A stretch of 19,199 nucleotides of DNA from an uncultured Clostridium sp. (GCA_902492105.1 CABUKD010000035.1:1-19199), one strand, 5' to 3'; numbered from the stretch's first letter, positions 1 through 9,260 are shown. Notes: a model not told the origin generated them from the letters alone. Made by a program: numbers and translations.

Positions 1-24
1 ACTCAAATTCTTAATTGCTTGCAT
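1..24 (-). CDS. Possible 5' end of the next late gene (truncated by window edge)
   Basis: An ATG at 24-22 opens a frame reading MQAIKNLS up to the window edge, 7 bases after the stop of the upstream fibre-like gene. The close spacing fits the packed late operon, but there is no clear ribosome binding site and only eight codons are visible, so neither function nor reality can be judged. Confidence 0.3.
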
Positions 25-31
25 TTCGTTT

Positions 32-700
32 TTAGCTTGCACTATACTCCCCCCTTACCACAAATTCTAATGTTTCTTCAAAGTTCTCAAAGCCTACAAC
101 TCCTGACATATCTAAGTCACCTATTGACTCTGTGAATTGTATTACATTAGATACTTCGCCTGCGTTTCCTATTTCGTTGTATTCTTGTCCTTTTTCTAGT
201 TTAGAACCACAATAAAATACCTCTAAGCTGTTATTACCTACTTGGTAATTTAGAGGTATTGTATAGTTTGTGTTTGCATTTACTGTTGACTCTAGTATTA
301 CTGTTGCTCGCTGTATATCTACTTCGTCTTTTGTTGCAACATTATCTAAATTAGTTGCACTTCCTAACTCTACCCATTGTTGTGTACTATCATTCCAAGC
401 ATAATCTTTATTCTCACTTTTAACATTATAAACATCTCCATTTTTTTGTCCAGTAGTTGGCAAATCTGAAACTGTATCTACTGCTCCCATAAATCTATAT
501 ATGTTTTGTAATGTGTCTATTTTATTTTTATAATTGTTTGTAAAATCATTTGTTGATAATCCTTTTCCTGGTACTTTTTCTACTTTGTTAGCCAATTGTG
601 TATCTATAATATCCATGTTTGTACATGTTGTATCATCAACATCATAATTTTCTCCCTTTTTAGGTTTAATTAAATTATAGTACTGTGTATAGTCTGGCAT
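32..700 (-). CDS. Phage baseplate/tail fibre-like structural protein
   Basis: Protein of 222 aa at the downstream end of the tail module, after a probable baseplate protein. The N-terminal part contains a segment (GKGLSTNDFTNNYKNKID, about residues 46-63) of the kind that links tail-fibre domains in Firmicutes phages. It is followed by a region (IYRFMGAVDTVSDLP, then GDVYNVKSENKDYAWN) typical of small beta-rich modules in phage fibres. No signal peptide, membrane segment or enzymatic motif is visible. The start at 700 is supported by AGGAGGTGATG placed about 7-9 bases upstream, and that ribosome site overlaps the end of the preceding gene. Structural role is inferred from position and motif resemblance; the receptor-binding role is a guess. 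Confidence 0.6.
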   Translation of the reverse strand: MPDYTQYYNLIKPKKGENYDVDDTTCTNMDIIDTQLANKVEKVPGKGLSTNDFTNNYKNKIDTLQNIYRFMGAVDTVSDLPTTGQKNGDVYNVKSENKDYAWNDSTQQWVELGSATNLDNVATKDEVDIQRATVILESTVNANTNYTIPLNYQVGNNSLEVFYCGSKLEKGQEYNEIGNAGEVSNVIQFTESIGDLDMSGVVGFENFEETLEFVVRGEYSAS

Positions 701-713
701 TGTTCATCACCTC

Positions 714-1685
714 CTATATCTTCATTAGCGTAAGTTTAAATTCAATAACCCAATCTTCCGTTTCTAAGCTCATAATTGGATAAACTTTTATGGCATCTGC
801 CTCTAAAACTGCATATAAATTATTTCCAAAACTTTGCCCCGTTGAGTTTGGTAAATAACTTGGGACTAGAGTAAACCAATCATTGGGGTGTTCTGTCTTA
901 TTTCTAGATATAAAACCAATTATTGTGCAATTATCCTTATTAAAACCTTCAGGATAGTTTATATGACAACCAACATCATCGACCGTTATTGTTCCCGTTA
1001 ATGTTTTAATACTTGTTAAATCTCCTTCTAAACCTCCCAAGGCAGTAATTTTTCCAGTACATGTATTATCTTGATTTTTTAGCATCAAATTATCCGAAAT
1101 GGTTCCAATATAGTCCTGAAATTCTTGATATAGTTCTTCTCCATCAACACTAATAAGAGAATTTACTATTCCACAAACATCTTTATTCATTCTTTTATCC
1201 ACAATATCTTCCGCTGTTATATTGCTTGTACTTTTAGTAGTAACTTCTGCAATACATATTTCATAAATATTTTCATCTCTTTGTAGCGTTGCTGGTGTAG
1301 GTCCATTTCCTTGTTTCACTATTAGTTTAGTTGCTCTTGTGTCCAAACTAGAATTAAATTGTACTACAATTCTATCCACTCTTGTATTTGCCACAGGTCT
1401 TTCTAGTGTTATAATTCTTTCCTCTATATTCTCATAATCTGCACCTTCTATTAATCCAGCTCCCTTAGCGACTCTTACATTCATCCCTCCGTCTGCTGTT
1501 ACTTTCATGCTATTTTCGCCATAGTTCTTGTAATCTCCGAAATAAACTCCATTACTTAAAAACATTCTAAAATATCGCCTAAAAACCTCTGCTGCATACT
1601 GTCTATCTGGTTCCATCTGACTTGATTCTTCATTTAAAACTTCCATTGCATCAAATGGAAAGCTCTCTAATATAATATCTGCCAT
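714..1685 (-). CDS. Probable baseplate / receptor-binding structural protein
   Basis: Protein of 323 aa. The N-terminal 150 residues (MADIILESFPFDAMEV..., VTADGGMNVRVAKGAG, RVDRIVVQFN) match a type of protein common in the baseplate region of Firmicutes siphophages, where it anchors a variable C-terminal tip. The C-terminal half is different in character: beta-rich, Asn/Thr/Gly-rich, with no catalytic motif seen. It lies between the Gp37-like tail protein and the fibre-like protein, which fits a baseplate or host-recognition role. The start at 1685 has AAAGGAA upstream. Function is inferred from position and N-terminal resemblance; the ligand is unknown. Confidence 0.6.
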   Translation of the reverse strand: MADIILESFPFDAMEVLNEESSQMEPDRQYAAEVFRRYFRMFLSNGVYFGDYKNYGENSMKVTADGGMNVRVAKGAGLIEGADYENIEERIITLERPVANTRVDRIVVQFNSSLDTRATKLIVKQGNGPTPATLQRDENIYEICIAEVTTKSTSNITAEDIVDKRMNKDVCGIVNSLISVDGEELYQEFQDYIGTISDNLMLKNQDNTCTGKITALGGLEGDLTSIKTLTGTITVDDVGCHINYPEGFNKDNCTIIGFISRNKTEHPNDWFTLVPSYLPNSTGQSFGNNLYAVLEADAIKVYPIMSLETEDWVIEFKLTLMKI

Positions 1686-1709
1686 TTTTATTCCTTTCCC
1701 ACAAAATGA

Positions 1710-1733
1710 AACCTATATTTTATAATATAGGTT
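1710..1733 (-). terminator. Hairpin at the end of the Gp37-like gene
   Basis: A perfect 10-bp inverted repeat (AACCTATATT / AATATAGGTT) with a TTAT or ATAA loop overlaps the last codons and stop of the Gp37-like gene. On the minus strand the stem is followed by TTTCATTTTG, a moderate U-rich tail; on the plus strand it is followed by TTTTTG. It may be a weak or bidirectional terminator or an mRNA end-stabiliser. Confidence 0.45.
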
Positions 1734-2896
1734 TTTGTGTTAATTTTTTTATTTGTTCTGCTAGACTTGGTATTTTATCTCCAAATCCCAACTCAACTGT
1801 TATATTATTTCTTTCGTATATCTCTTTTGCTTGGATGATACGTTTATCTTCATAAACTCCATCACTTTCTACCGTAACAATATCCCCCAAAAAGAAATCT
1901 TTTTCATATTCCATATTAGGAATTTGATATATTTTCCCCTCAACTGATTTAATTGTTTTGTATGTATCTAACTTCTTCTGTCCTTCTGTTTTCAACTCGT
2001 CTGGGTCTTCTATATTGCTTAAATCAACATATACTTCTCTTCTATCAAAGCCTGTAGCTGTTCCTATTACAGTAATAAGTCTATCTTCATTTTCTCCTTT
2101 TCCCGCTGCATAAGCCACATTTTTATAATTTGTGTTGTCATCTGTGACCTTTCCATTTAGTAAGTTTTTCTTTTTTTCGGAAAAAATAATATACGGTACT
2201 TTTTTATTTCCTTCTAGTTGGCTATGTGTATATTGTTCTAATTGTTGATGTATATATTCTTCTAGTTCTTCATAAGTATTCCCATCTCCTAGTTGATTAA
2301 TTGATCTATCAGTTCCCTCATAACAATCAAAATTGATACACTTATTTGTTCTATCTAATATACCTTTCCAACCCATTCCTGTATCTTCAGCAATATGTTT
2401 TTCTTCATCATGTAGATTAGTTAATCTTGCTTGCCATACAGTTTTTATTCCCCTGTTTTGCGTTGGTGCAATATTTATCCATGAAATATCTCTTTCTGGA
2501 GTTCTTATAGTATCATAATAGCTTTCTACTATATGATTTTTTAGATAATGTTTCATTATATTTTCTGCTTGCGTTTCTGTTACTCTATCATATCCATTTG
2601 TTGCTATTATTCTTCTTTTAGTTACTCCCTTAATACAAGTTCCTGTTACTTTTAAAGTTTTACTATTATTGCTTGATGTAATTTCTCTTTTTTCAATTAA
2701 TAATATTTTTTCGTCATTCTTATTTACAATAATCATATTATCTTTTTGTAACTTTTCTGTATTTGCTTTATTTTTATTAATAGTAAGTTCAAAAGTTCCA
2801 CATTCAAAATAGTTCCATGTACAAATCAAACTTTCATAATTAGTAATAATTCCGCAAAAGTTCAAAATCTGTGTTTATGATTTCTATACAATTCAT
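1720..2896 (-). CDS. Siphovirus Gp37-like tail protein, requires +1 frameshift at CGG
   Basis: Product of about 391 aa in the ReqiPepy6 Gp37-like tail family, following the distal tail protein as usual; it probably forms part of the tail tip hub. The natural start is ATG 2896-2894, four bases after the upstream stop, giving MNCIEIINTDFELL. The 15th codon is CGG (2854-2852) and the frame stops three codons later. Skipping the C gives GGA and continues as GIITNYESLICTWNYFECG, the family's usual N-terminus (FELLGII.NYESLIWT...). Without the frameshift the long frame has only a TTG start inside this motif, with no good ribosome site. The remaining ~375 residues are intact. Family assignment is confident; how the shift is made is unknown. 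Confidence 0.75.
2852..2854 (-). other. CGG +1 frameshift site in the Gp37-like gene
   Basis: Context CTT TTG CGG AAT TAT TAC TAA in the zero frame; skipping C gives TTG GGA ATT ATT ACT, encoding L-G-I-I-T. The shift occurs after only 14 codons, so the unshifted product would be a useless 17-residue peptide. Confidence 0.75.
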
Positions 2897-2899
2897 TTT

Positions 2900-3790
2900 C
2901 TATACCCCCACATACTTATTACTGTAATCAATTATTCTTACACTATCTTTTGAGGTTTCTGCATCTGAACTATATTTTATAAGGTTTTTTCCTACTATTA
3001 ATTTAAAGAATGTGCTATTTAAATCAATGTTATTATAAACATCTTTTATTTCGTGTGGAGTTATAAGATTCACAGTTTCTTGACCTTCTGCAGTATTAAT
3101 TACTAATTTTTCTTTTTCTCCAATTTCCATATTAACTTTTATATATTCACCGGTTGTTTCATTTGTTATAATTGGATTTGTAGCAGGTCCAGTATATTCA
3201 ATTTGAATTGGTGCTTCTACATCGCCTAAATTTTCTATCTCTTTATAAAATGTTACTAGTGCAAAGTGGTTTGGTAGAACTAATGGAAATTTTAGGCCAC
3301 CTCTTACAGATTTTATATCTATATTTGTACCTTCTGCATCTAAAAAATAAGGATCTACACATAAAAAAGATATTGTAGCTTTGTCATGATTCATAAATCT
3401 TGCATTAAAGTCTACACTATCTTCTACTCTAGCATAAATTCGATATTTCTTATAGTCATTTGTATAATATAAAAGTAGTTCTCCTCTTTTATTAGTATTT
3501 TTGTTGTATGTCTTTGGATTGATAATACGATATATTCTTCTTTTTAATTCATATAATTTTTCTCTTGATTTTGTTCTTATTGTTATATCTACCTTTATAT
3601 TGCGTGGGTCTAATAAGGCATCTTCTGCATTTTCTCCATCTTGTGATACACCTTGAGATTTTTGACTTGTTGCTCCTGGATGCCCAAGACCTTCAATGTG
3701 AGATAACAAAATATCTTCTGTATCTGTACCTTTATCATTTAATAATAAACTTTCATTTAAACCTAAATTAATTATTTCTAGTTTTTGCAT
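2900..3790 (-). CDS. Distal tail protein (Dit), siphovirus tail component family
   Basis: Protein of 296 aa located directly after the tape measure gene, the standard place for the distal tail protein that joins the tail tube to the baseplate. The pattern of the first ~150 residues fits the Sipho_tail family: an N-terminal beta domain, a loop with SQDGENAEDALLDPRNIKVDITIR, the helix-strand segment SREKLYELKRRIYRIINPK, and YARVEDSVDF.ARF...ATISFLCVDPYFLD at about residues 118-152. A C-terminal galectin-like half follows. Start at 3790 is supported by AGGAGGTGTGAG immediately upstream. No disruption seen. Confidence 0.85.
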   Translation of the reverse strand: MQKLEIINLGLNESLLLNDKGTDTEDILLSHIEGLGHPGATSQKSQGVSQDGENAEDALLDPRNIKVDITIRTKSREKLYELKRRIYRIINPKTYNKNTNKRGELLLYYTNDYKKYRIYARVEDSVDFNARFMNHDKATISFLCVDPYFLDAEGTNIDIKSVRGGLKFPLVLPNHFALVTFYKEIENLGDVEAPIQIEYTGPATNPIITNETTGEYIKVNMEIGEKEKLVINTAEGQETVNLITPHEIKDVYNNIDLNSTFFKLIVGKNLIKYSSDAETSKDSVRIIDYSNKYVGV

Positions 3791-3800
3791 CTCACACCTC

Positions 3801-6800
3801 CTAAATTCCTACTAATTGAGCTGCTAGTTGCTCATCTATATTTTTTAGTTTTCTATATGTTTCACTTGGTAATTCTGGATTTTGTTCTATGTTATTTGTT
3901 TGATATACATTAATTGTTTTACTTGTTACTTGTGGTTTATTTGCTCCTGCATTATATGAATAAGAACCTTTGGTCCATTCTTTTATTTTGCTTTCTATAT
4001 TAGTATCTATTGTATCTTGTATTTTCTGTATTACATTTTGTATATTATTAGCAACTCCTTCATTTATTCCTTGTGCTAACTTTTCTCCTAAAGATTGTCC
4101 TGTAATTTCGTAAGCATCTCCATAATTTTTTAACAAATTAAGAATTTGTTTTTGATTGTCTTCCACATTCAACAACATTTTTTCTGCTGTTTCTTGGGCC
4201 ATGTCTATTTGTTCATCATAATATTTTTCTAACTCGTCTAGTTGTTGTTCATAACTTTCCTTTCTTTTTTCTGCTTCATTTTCAATAGCTTCAATTTGTG
4301 CGTTTTGTTCTTCTTGTATTTTATCTTTCTGTTCTTCTAATGTATCTTTCTTATCTTGCAATGCTCTCTCATTTAGAGTTTTTTGATAATCTGCTATTAA
4401 TTCATCTAATTGCTTTTGATAATTTGCTCTATTTGTAGCATCATGTTCAAATGCAATTAAATCTTCTAGACGTTTCTTTTTCTTTTCATACTCTGCGTCT
4501 TCTTCATCTCTCGATTTTTGTTCTTCAGCTTTATTTAAGGCTTCTAACTCTTTGTCAATAGCTTCAATTCTTGTATCATATTCTTCATTTATTGCATCAA
4601 TACGAGCATTTTTCCACTTTTCTACTTCTTCTAGATTTTTATCTATCATCTCTTTGTCTTTTTCTTGCATTTCTTCTAATTGTTTTGTGATAGCATCTGT
4701 TAATTGAGAAACCGTATTATCTATACTTTCTACTCTTAAATCACGTTTTTGTTGTTCATAATCTCTAATCGTTTGTAGCTCTTCTCTGTATAACTCTTTT
4801 CTTTCATCTAGAGATAGTCTTTCATCTTTCATTATTTGATTTAAATAATTTTTATGCATTTTTATAATAGCATCATAATCTTTTGTTTGTTCTTTTACGT
4901 CATAAGCTGCACCCCTATTATTTATCTGATCTTGAATGTATGCTTCGTAATCCTCTGTCTGCTGATCTAGCAACTCTTTTTCTTTTTGTGCTAGTTCTTT
5001 ATTTAATTCATATATTTTTGTTCTTAATTCTCTTTTTTCTTCTGTAGTTTTTGCATAACTATTTAATGCTTTCTGATACATAGAAATTTCTTGTTTTAGA
5101 CTAATTTGGTCCAATGATTTTTTGTATTCTATCAGTGCCTTATAGTTATCTAACGCTTTATTTTGATATACACTAGAAGAACTAGAACTTCTATATGATT
5201 TAGGAACATAAGTTGTTGTTACACTTCCTTTGAAATCGTCAGGTGTTAATTTTGCCAAATTTGCTAATATATCAATTTGATTTTGTAGCGATGCTGTCAC
5301 TTCTTCTACTGATTGTTTAGTATATGCTGCAATTTTTTGAATTTGTTCACTGTTTGACATCATTGCTGAAACTTCTAACATACTAGCTTGTATTGCTACT
5401 TGTGCATTTACCCATTCTGCATCTGCTGCTGCACTCTCTGCGTCTATTGCTTTTTGTGTACTTGCTATTGTATTTTCATTGACTTTGGCTAATTCTGGAT
5501 ATACTTTTACTAATTGATTTTTTGCATCTGTGTATTCATCCGTTGTTGTTTTGCCTTTTTTCAATATGTTTAATAATGTTTGTTTTCCTTGTATATCTGC
5601 TTTAGTTTGAGCTATATCTATCAAAGTTTCTCTATGTGCCTTTTGATTAGTTAATGTAGCATATTTTTGCTTTGTAGAATTGATATCTAATGTTTGATTT
5701 AACACCTCTATTCTTTTATTATAAGCCTGAATTTGTTTTTGTAAATCATTAACAATATTTTCTTCTTCAGTTAATTGTTTATTTAAATTTTCTAATTGTC
5801 CTATATTATTTGGGTCAAATCCTTCTTGAAAATTTATGGCATCTTTTAATTCTTGCACTATTTTTTGTCTTTTTTCTAATTCTTCTTGTAGCTCAGTGTT
5901 TTCTTGCTTTGTTTGTTCTATTATTTCACTAGTTTGAGTAGCTTCACTTTCTGTATATGTCATATCATTTTCTTGAAAGTTTTGTATTAATTCTGTAACT
6001 TGCTGTGAAGTTTCAGTCATTTCATTCATTTTATCTATTGTTTCCTGTATTTTAGTATTCAATACTGTTATAGATGAAATTACTGCAGCTATAGCTACTG
6101 CAATTGCTGTAATTGGATTTGTTAATAAAGAAGCTGTAAATGCTTTTGTTGTCATATTTGCCGCTTCTGCTGCCATTTTGTATGCAGTATATGCTTTCTT
6201 CGCAGCAGTTAGTGCCACTATCATTGATAGTAAAGTTGTTGTAAAGGTAACTATACCACTTGTAGCACTTTTATGTTCTTTTATAAAATCTGTTAATCCT
6301 TTAGTTATTGATAATTGTAGAGAACTATATTGAGTCATAGCAGGTATCATGCTCTCTCCAATAGTTCTACTCAATTCTAAATTAGTTGCATTTAATTGTG
6401 CTTGCTGTCCTTGATAACCTTCTGCCATTTCTTCCGCTGCTCCTGTAAACATAGACGCTTCATCCATTATTCCATTGTATACTGCTTGAGCCTTTTCAGC
6501 TTGTGTTAACGCATCACTACTTTTACCAATACTAGCAGCATATTCTTGGTACATTTTAGATATATTTTTTTGAACACCTGCTGCGTCAGACAAAACAGAA
6601 TTTTCCATTCTTATACCGTTCTGTAGTTACTCTGACTGCTTCCGATAAAGAATAAGCTTCTTGTCTATTTCCTACTGCTGCATCTTGCAATACCTTTAAT
6701 ATGTCTGCAGCTTCTTCAGCCGTATAACCATACAATAGTAGATTTTTGATTGATGCATTTAGGTCAGCTTCATCCATTAATTTTAATTTATTTACATCTT

Positions 6801-7122
6801 CTATAGTTTTTTGTATATCGCTCATAGAATTGTTAGTTGCTTCTGCTGTTTTTTTCAATGCATTCATACTATTTTTATAACTATTATATTTATTAATTCC
6901 ATCTTGTACTGCTGTTCCAATAGTATGTAAAGCTGCAATAATACTAGCAGACATTGCAATAAAACTAGCATCTAAACTTTTATTGCTATTTTCTAATGAT
7001 TTATTACTATTTTCTAAATCTTTTATTTTTTGTTTTGCTGTATTTAATCCTTGTTCTAATGCTTGTGTTTTTATCTGCAAATCTATGACTAACTTACCAA
7101 TTTGTGTTTCTTTTGCCATCAT
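3801..7122 (-). CDS. Tail tape measure protein, requires +1 frameshift at CGG
   Basis: Longest gene of the window; about 1106 aa once joined. It sets tail length and exits with the DNA. Start chosen at ATG 7122 (MMAKETQIGKL), with GAGGTGAA just upstream; a longer frame to 7164 would run through a hairpin. An N-terminal coiled coil carries a short repeat (LENSNKSLENSNKSL). The zero frame reaches AVRVTTE then CGG at 6618-6616 and ends 11 codons later. Skipping the C gives GIRMENSVLSDAAGVQKNIS, matching the usual tape-measure motif TTEG.KNENSVL.DAAG. Two hydrophobic stretches follow (around GIVTFTTTLLSMIVALTAA and NPITAIAVAIAAVISSITVL), then long charged coiled coils (Glu/Lys/Gln-rich, roughly 4200-5100) and a C-terminal SLGEKLAQGINEGV segment. 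Family call is confident from size, position and coiled coils. Confidence 0.85.
6616..6618 (-). other. CGG +1 frameshift site in the tape measure gene
   Basis: Zero frame ACA GAA CGG TAT AAG AAT; skipping C gives GAA GGT ATA AGA ATG GAA, encoding E-G-I-R-M-E and rejoining the 939-codon downstream frame. Confidence 0.8.
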
Positions 7123-7143
7123 TTCACCTCTTTTGGGCATAAT

Positions 7144-7171
7144 AAAACACTTACATTTCTGCAAGTGTTTT
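7144..7171 (-). terminator. Hairpin between membrane-protein gene and tape measure
   Basis: A 9-bp inverted repeat AAAACACTT / AAGTGTTTT with a 10-base loop. The U-rich end of the stem continues into TTTTATTAT on the minus strand, and a longer T run follows on the plus strand. It lies four bases beyond the stop of the 174-aa gene and before the tape measure ribosome site, so it could end transcripts of the two inserted membrane-protein genes. Confidence 0.5.
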
Positions 7172-7175
7172 TTTA

Positions 7176-7700
7176 TTAATTATCTGTTAAAATAATTCTA
7201 TAAATTTTATATGTTATTTGATCTTGTTCAATTAATTTTCTAAGATATATTCTTATTTTTTGTAAGCAGTAAAGATTGTCTATCCTATCAGTTACTAAAT
7301 TATTAGTATTCCAATAAATAAAGTAAGTTTCTTCTGTTTCTATAGAGTTTTCTCTTTTTTCTATATCATAATTGCTATCAACAAGATATTGTAAATCATT
7401 CCAAAATTCATTTATATATTTGCTTTCATATCTAGAATTATTTATATAACTAAAGTCTTCTGTTAAATAATTTGTTAATTTTTCTTTATCTCTATTCTTT
7501 AATATTGCTACAATTTCATTGATAACATCGTCTGAAGATTTCACTTTTCCTGCTTGTATTAAATTATATTCTAGTTCTGCTGTATCTAATTCTCTTTTAC
7601 TATTTGATAAATCTACTATGAAGATAATTAAAATTACAGTCAATACTATTGTTCCAATAATCCATACTATTTTGTTATCATTCTTCTTATTTTTTTCCAT
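7176..7700 (-). CDS. Unknown single-pass membrane-anchored protein
   Basis: Protein of 174 aa that I do not recognise. Residues about 10-30 (IVWIIGTIVLTVILIIFIVDL) form one hydrophobic segment preceded by a Lys/Asn-rich start, predicting a short cytoplasmic tail and an outside domain of ~140 residues. That domain (NEIVAILKNRDKEKLTNYLTEDFSYI...) has the look of small alpha+beta folds such as NTF2-like domains, but this is only an impression. Its ATG overlaps the stop of the upstream 99-aa gene by one base, so the two are translationally coupled. Placement between tail chaperone and tape measure is unusual for a structural gene. With the membrane location it suggests an accessory (moron) gene, for example in surface modification or superinfection exclusion. 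That role is inference. Confidence 0.65.
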   Translation of the reverse strand: MEKNKKNDNKIVWIIGTIVLTVILIIFIVDLSNSKRELDTAELEYNLIQAGKVKSSDDVINEIVAILKNRDKEKLTNYLTEDFSYINNSRYESKYINEFWNDLQYLVDSNYDIEKRENSIETEETYFIYWNTNNLVTDRIDNLYCLQKIRIYLRKLIEQDQITYKIYRIILTDN

Positions 7701-7999
7701 TATTTTTCTACCTTTCTATAAATATCTACAATAGTTCTAAGTAAGAAAAATAATGTAAATCCAACTATTAAAGTTGCTATTCCAATTGTTATTCCTATCA
7801 AATTCATTTCATCTACAAAGCTATTTGCTATTACATATATTGCTCCTATAACAAACAGAATAACATTAACATAAGCCATTTTTTCTAAATAATCTGCATT
7901 TTTAGTTTTTGTTTTTTCTTCATCTTTATTGTTTTCTTGTATTTCTTCTTCATTAGAAAGTTGTTCTAAAACATTTTTTAATTCATCATCATTATCCAT
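7700..7999 (-). CDS. Unknown two-helix membrane protein
   Basis: Protein of 99 aa, not recognised. Residues 1-38 are very acidic and polar (MDNDDELKNVLEQLSNEEE...). They are followed by two hydrophobic segments (about MAYVNVILFVIGAIYVIANSF and IGITIGIATLIVGFTLFFLL) joined by a short loop, and a basic C-terminal tail, predicting both ends in the cytoplasm. The start ATG 7999 has a strong AGGAGGGG site seven bases upstream. It is coupled to the next membrane-protein gene. It lies inside the tail module, just after the chaperone and before the tape measure, with its own putative promoter/operator. A holin is possible by size and topology, but the location and the acidic N-terminus argue against it. 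Confidence 0.65.
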   Translation of the reverse strand: MDNDDELKNVLEQLSNEEEIQENNKDEEKTKTKNADYLEKMAYVNVILFVIGAIYVIANSFVDEMNLIGITIGIATLIVGFTLFFLLRTIVDIYRKVEK

Positions 8000-8015
8000 A
8001 CTATCCCCTCCTGCT

Positions 8016-8047
8016 AATATTTTATACTAGATAGTAAAATATTACAA
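8016..8047 (-). promoter_or_regulatory. Putative promoter overlapping an AT-rich palindrome
   Basis: On the minus strand TTGTAA (8047-8042) and TATAAA (8026-8021) are separated by 15 bases, a somewhat short spacing. A perfect 9-bp inverted repeat (AATATTTTA / TAAAATATT, 8016-8024 and 8035-8043, 10-base spacer) covers the -10 and touches the -35, as an operator would. It directly precedes the two membrane-protein genes. In DNA this AT-rich such elements arise by chance fairly often. Confidence 0.35.
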
Positions 8048-8053
8048 GAGTTT

Positions 8054-8622
8054 TTAGAAATTATCTGCTGTTACTTCTATTTCATCATTATTGGTTGATT
8101 TACTTAATTCTGCATATTTTTCAAATATTATAGGAATTTCATCCACATAATAATTATTCAATAATTCTGATTTAGATATTCCAATTTTGTTACATACAAC
8201 TATTATTTCTTGAAGCCAGTTAGGGTCATTAAATTTTTTATTGCCGGCTTCATTAGTGCGAAAAAACTTTCTAGTTTGTTAATCTCCCAAAATTTTATAC
8301 ATATTTCAATTAATTCTGTTGGGGATAACTTATTTTCAATGTAATCTTCATCTACATCTAATAATTTACTCAAAAAGCTAAATAAAAACTTTGGTGCTAT
8401 CGTTAATAATTTAGTTATTAAATTTATTAAATTATCTAAACTTAACATTTCGGATAATTTAAAATCTTCCTTATTGTCAGAAAGCTCTTTTATGAAGTCT
8501 TCTGGCAAATTTTTTAAAGTTTGTAGAGCTTCAAAATACTTGCCACAAGGCATCTTTCTTATCTCTACCCCATACATTTTTACTGTTTCATTTAAACTTA
8601 AACTTTCATTGCTTTTTGCCAT
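8054..8622 (-). CDS. Tail assembly chaperone, long -1 frameshift form (G-T type)
   Basis: A -1 slip on T-TTT-TTC (8266-8260) leads from the short chaperone into the overlapping frame. That frame continues FRTNEAGNKKFNDPNWLQEI, then VVCNKIGISKSELLNNYYVDE, to a TAA at 8056-8054. The long form is about 189 aa. Two overlapping products joined by -1 slippage between the major tail protein and the tape measure are the classic arrangement of siphophage tail chaperones (lambda G and GT), which coat the tape measure during tail assembly. The extension has no good start of its own. Identification is from position, slippery heptamer and overlap; sequence similarity alone would not settle it. Confidence 0.75.
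8203..8622 (-). CDS. Tail assembly chaperone, short form (G type)
   Basis: Zero-frame product of 139 aa starting at ATG 8622 (MAKSNESLSLNETVKMYG), preceded by AAAGGAGAAAAG; the frame stays open upstream to 8661 but would run through a hairpin. Mostly helical and soluble, with a segment SEMLSLDNLINLITKLL and no catalytic motif. After the slippery site the zero frame adds ALMKPAIKNLMTLTGFKK and stops at 8203. It sits immediately downstream of the major tail protein as expected. The ratio of short to long form is presumably fixed by the slip frequency. Confidence 0.75.
   Translation of the reverse strand: MAKSNESLSLNETVKMYGVEIRKMPCGKYFEALQTLKNLPEDFIKELSDNKEDFKLSEMLSLDNLINLITKLLTIAPKFLFSFLSKLLDVDEDYIENKLSPTELIEICIKFWEINKLESFFALMKPAIKNLMTLTGFKK
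8260..8266 (-). other. -1 ribosomal slippery heptamer T TTT TTC
   Basis: In the zero frame the site reads GAA AGT TTT TTC GCA, an exact X-XXY-YYZ heptamer (T TTT TTC). Slipping back one base gives TTT TTT CGC ACT AAT GAA and opens the 70-codon chaperone extension. I did not find a clear downstream stem. Confidence 0.75.
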
Positions 8623-8648
8623 TTTTCTTTTCTCCTTTATAATAATTC

Positions 8649-8673
8649 TAAAGAGGACCAAAAGTCCTCTTTA
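8649..8673 (-). terminator. Hairpin after the major tail protein gene
   Basis: Stem AAAGAGGAC / GTCCTCTTT (9 bp, 10 with a flanking pair) with a five-base loop, just beyond the major tail protein stop. The minus-strand tail TTTAGAATTATT is a poor U run, so this is a leaky terminator or an RNA-stabilising hairpin. Confidence 0.55.
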
Positions 8674-8674
8674 A

Positions 8675-9241
8675 TTAGTCTGCATCTGGATATGCATCTA
8701 TTGTATCAAGCCATGTTAAATCCGTATTGCCTGTTGCTGTATCTTTAATATCATAGAATTTTCCATCGCAAGCTCTATCTAAGAATTTTCCTGTAATTTC
8801 TACACCTGCTCTATTACCATTACCTTTAGTTTCAAGGTCCATCTTAACTGTAGAAACTTTAAATCTATATTGCTTCCACATTCTATATGTACCATCAGCT
8901 AAAAGTCCTCTATAAGCACAAGCTAGTTCAGGTGCTACATCTCCTCTTTTAAAAGAATATATCTTCGTTTCTTCGTCATAAGTTCCACCTCTTAATTGAG
9001 CTCTTAACTCATTAGATAGTTCAGCTAATGTGATAGTTACTTCTTCTCCTGTTACATCAGAATCTGTATCCCAGATTCCATCATCTGCTAAAATATCTTC
9101 TGACTCTGACTGCTCATCCTTGCTCATAGTTTGAGCTGCAGGAACTTTAATCATTGTTCCAACAATATAGCTTTCTTCTGTGTTTGTTGTGATAGGGAAT
9201 ATTCTTAATCCACTAAAACCTTTTAAATATTTTTTTGCCAT
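8675..9241 (-). CDS. Major tail protein (tail tube)
   Basis: Protein of 188 aa of the phi13/TP901-1-like major tail protein type: MAKKYLKGFSGLRIFPIT at the start, then EVTITLAELSNELRAQLRGGTYDEETKIYSF in the middle and a beta strand-rich second half (YRFKVSTVKMDLETKG). Size and order (tail terminator, major tail protein, chaperone, tape measure) are standard; copies polymerise into the tail tube. Base composition is visibly less AT-rich than in the neighbours, as often seen for highly expressed phage structural genes. Hairpins on both sides of the gene suggest separate control of its mRNA. Confidence 0.85.
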   Translation of the reverse strand: MAKKYLKGFSGLRIFPITTNTEESYIVGTMIKVPAAQTMSKDEQSESEDILADDGIWDTDSDVTGEEVTITLAELSNELRAQLRGGTYDEETKIYSFKRGDVAPELACAYRGLLADGTYRMWKQYRFKVSTVKMDLETKGNGNRAGVEITGKFLDRACDGKFYDIKDTATGNTDLTWLDTIDAYPDAD

Positions 9242-9260
9242 TTAAAATTCTCCTTTCTAT

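Noticed and set aside
7131..7164. Upstream extension of the tape measure start (to 7164)
   Set aside because: The extra 14 residues are encoded over the hairpin at 7144-7171, whereas ATG 7122/7119 has a good GAGGTG site.
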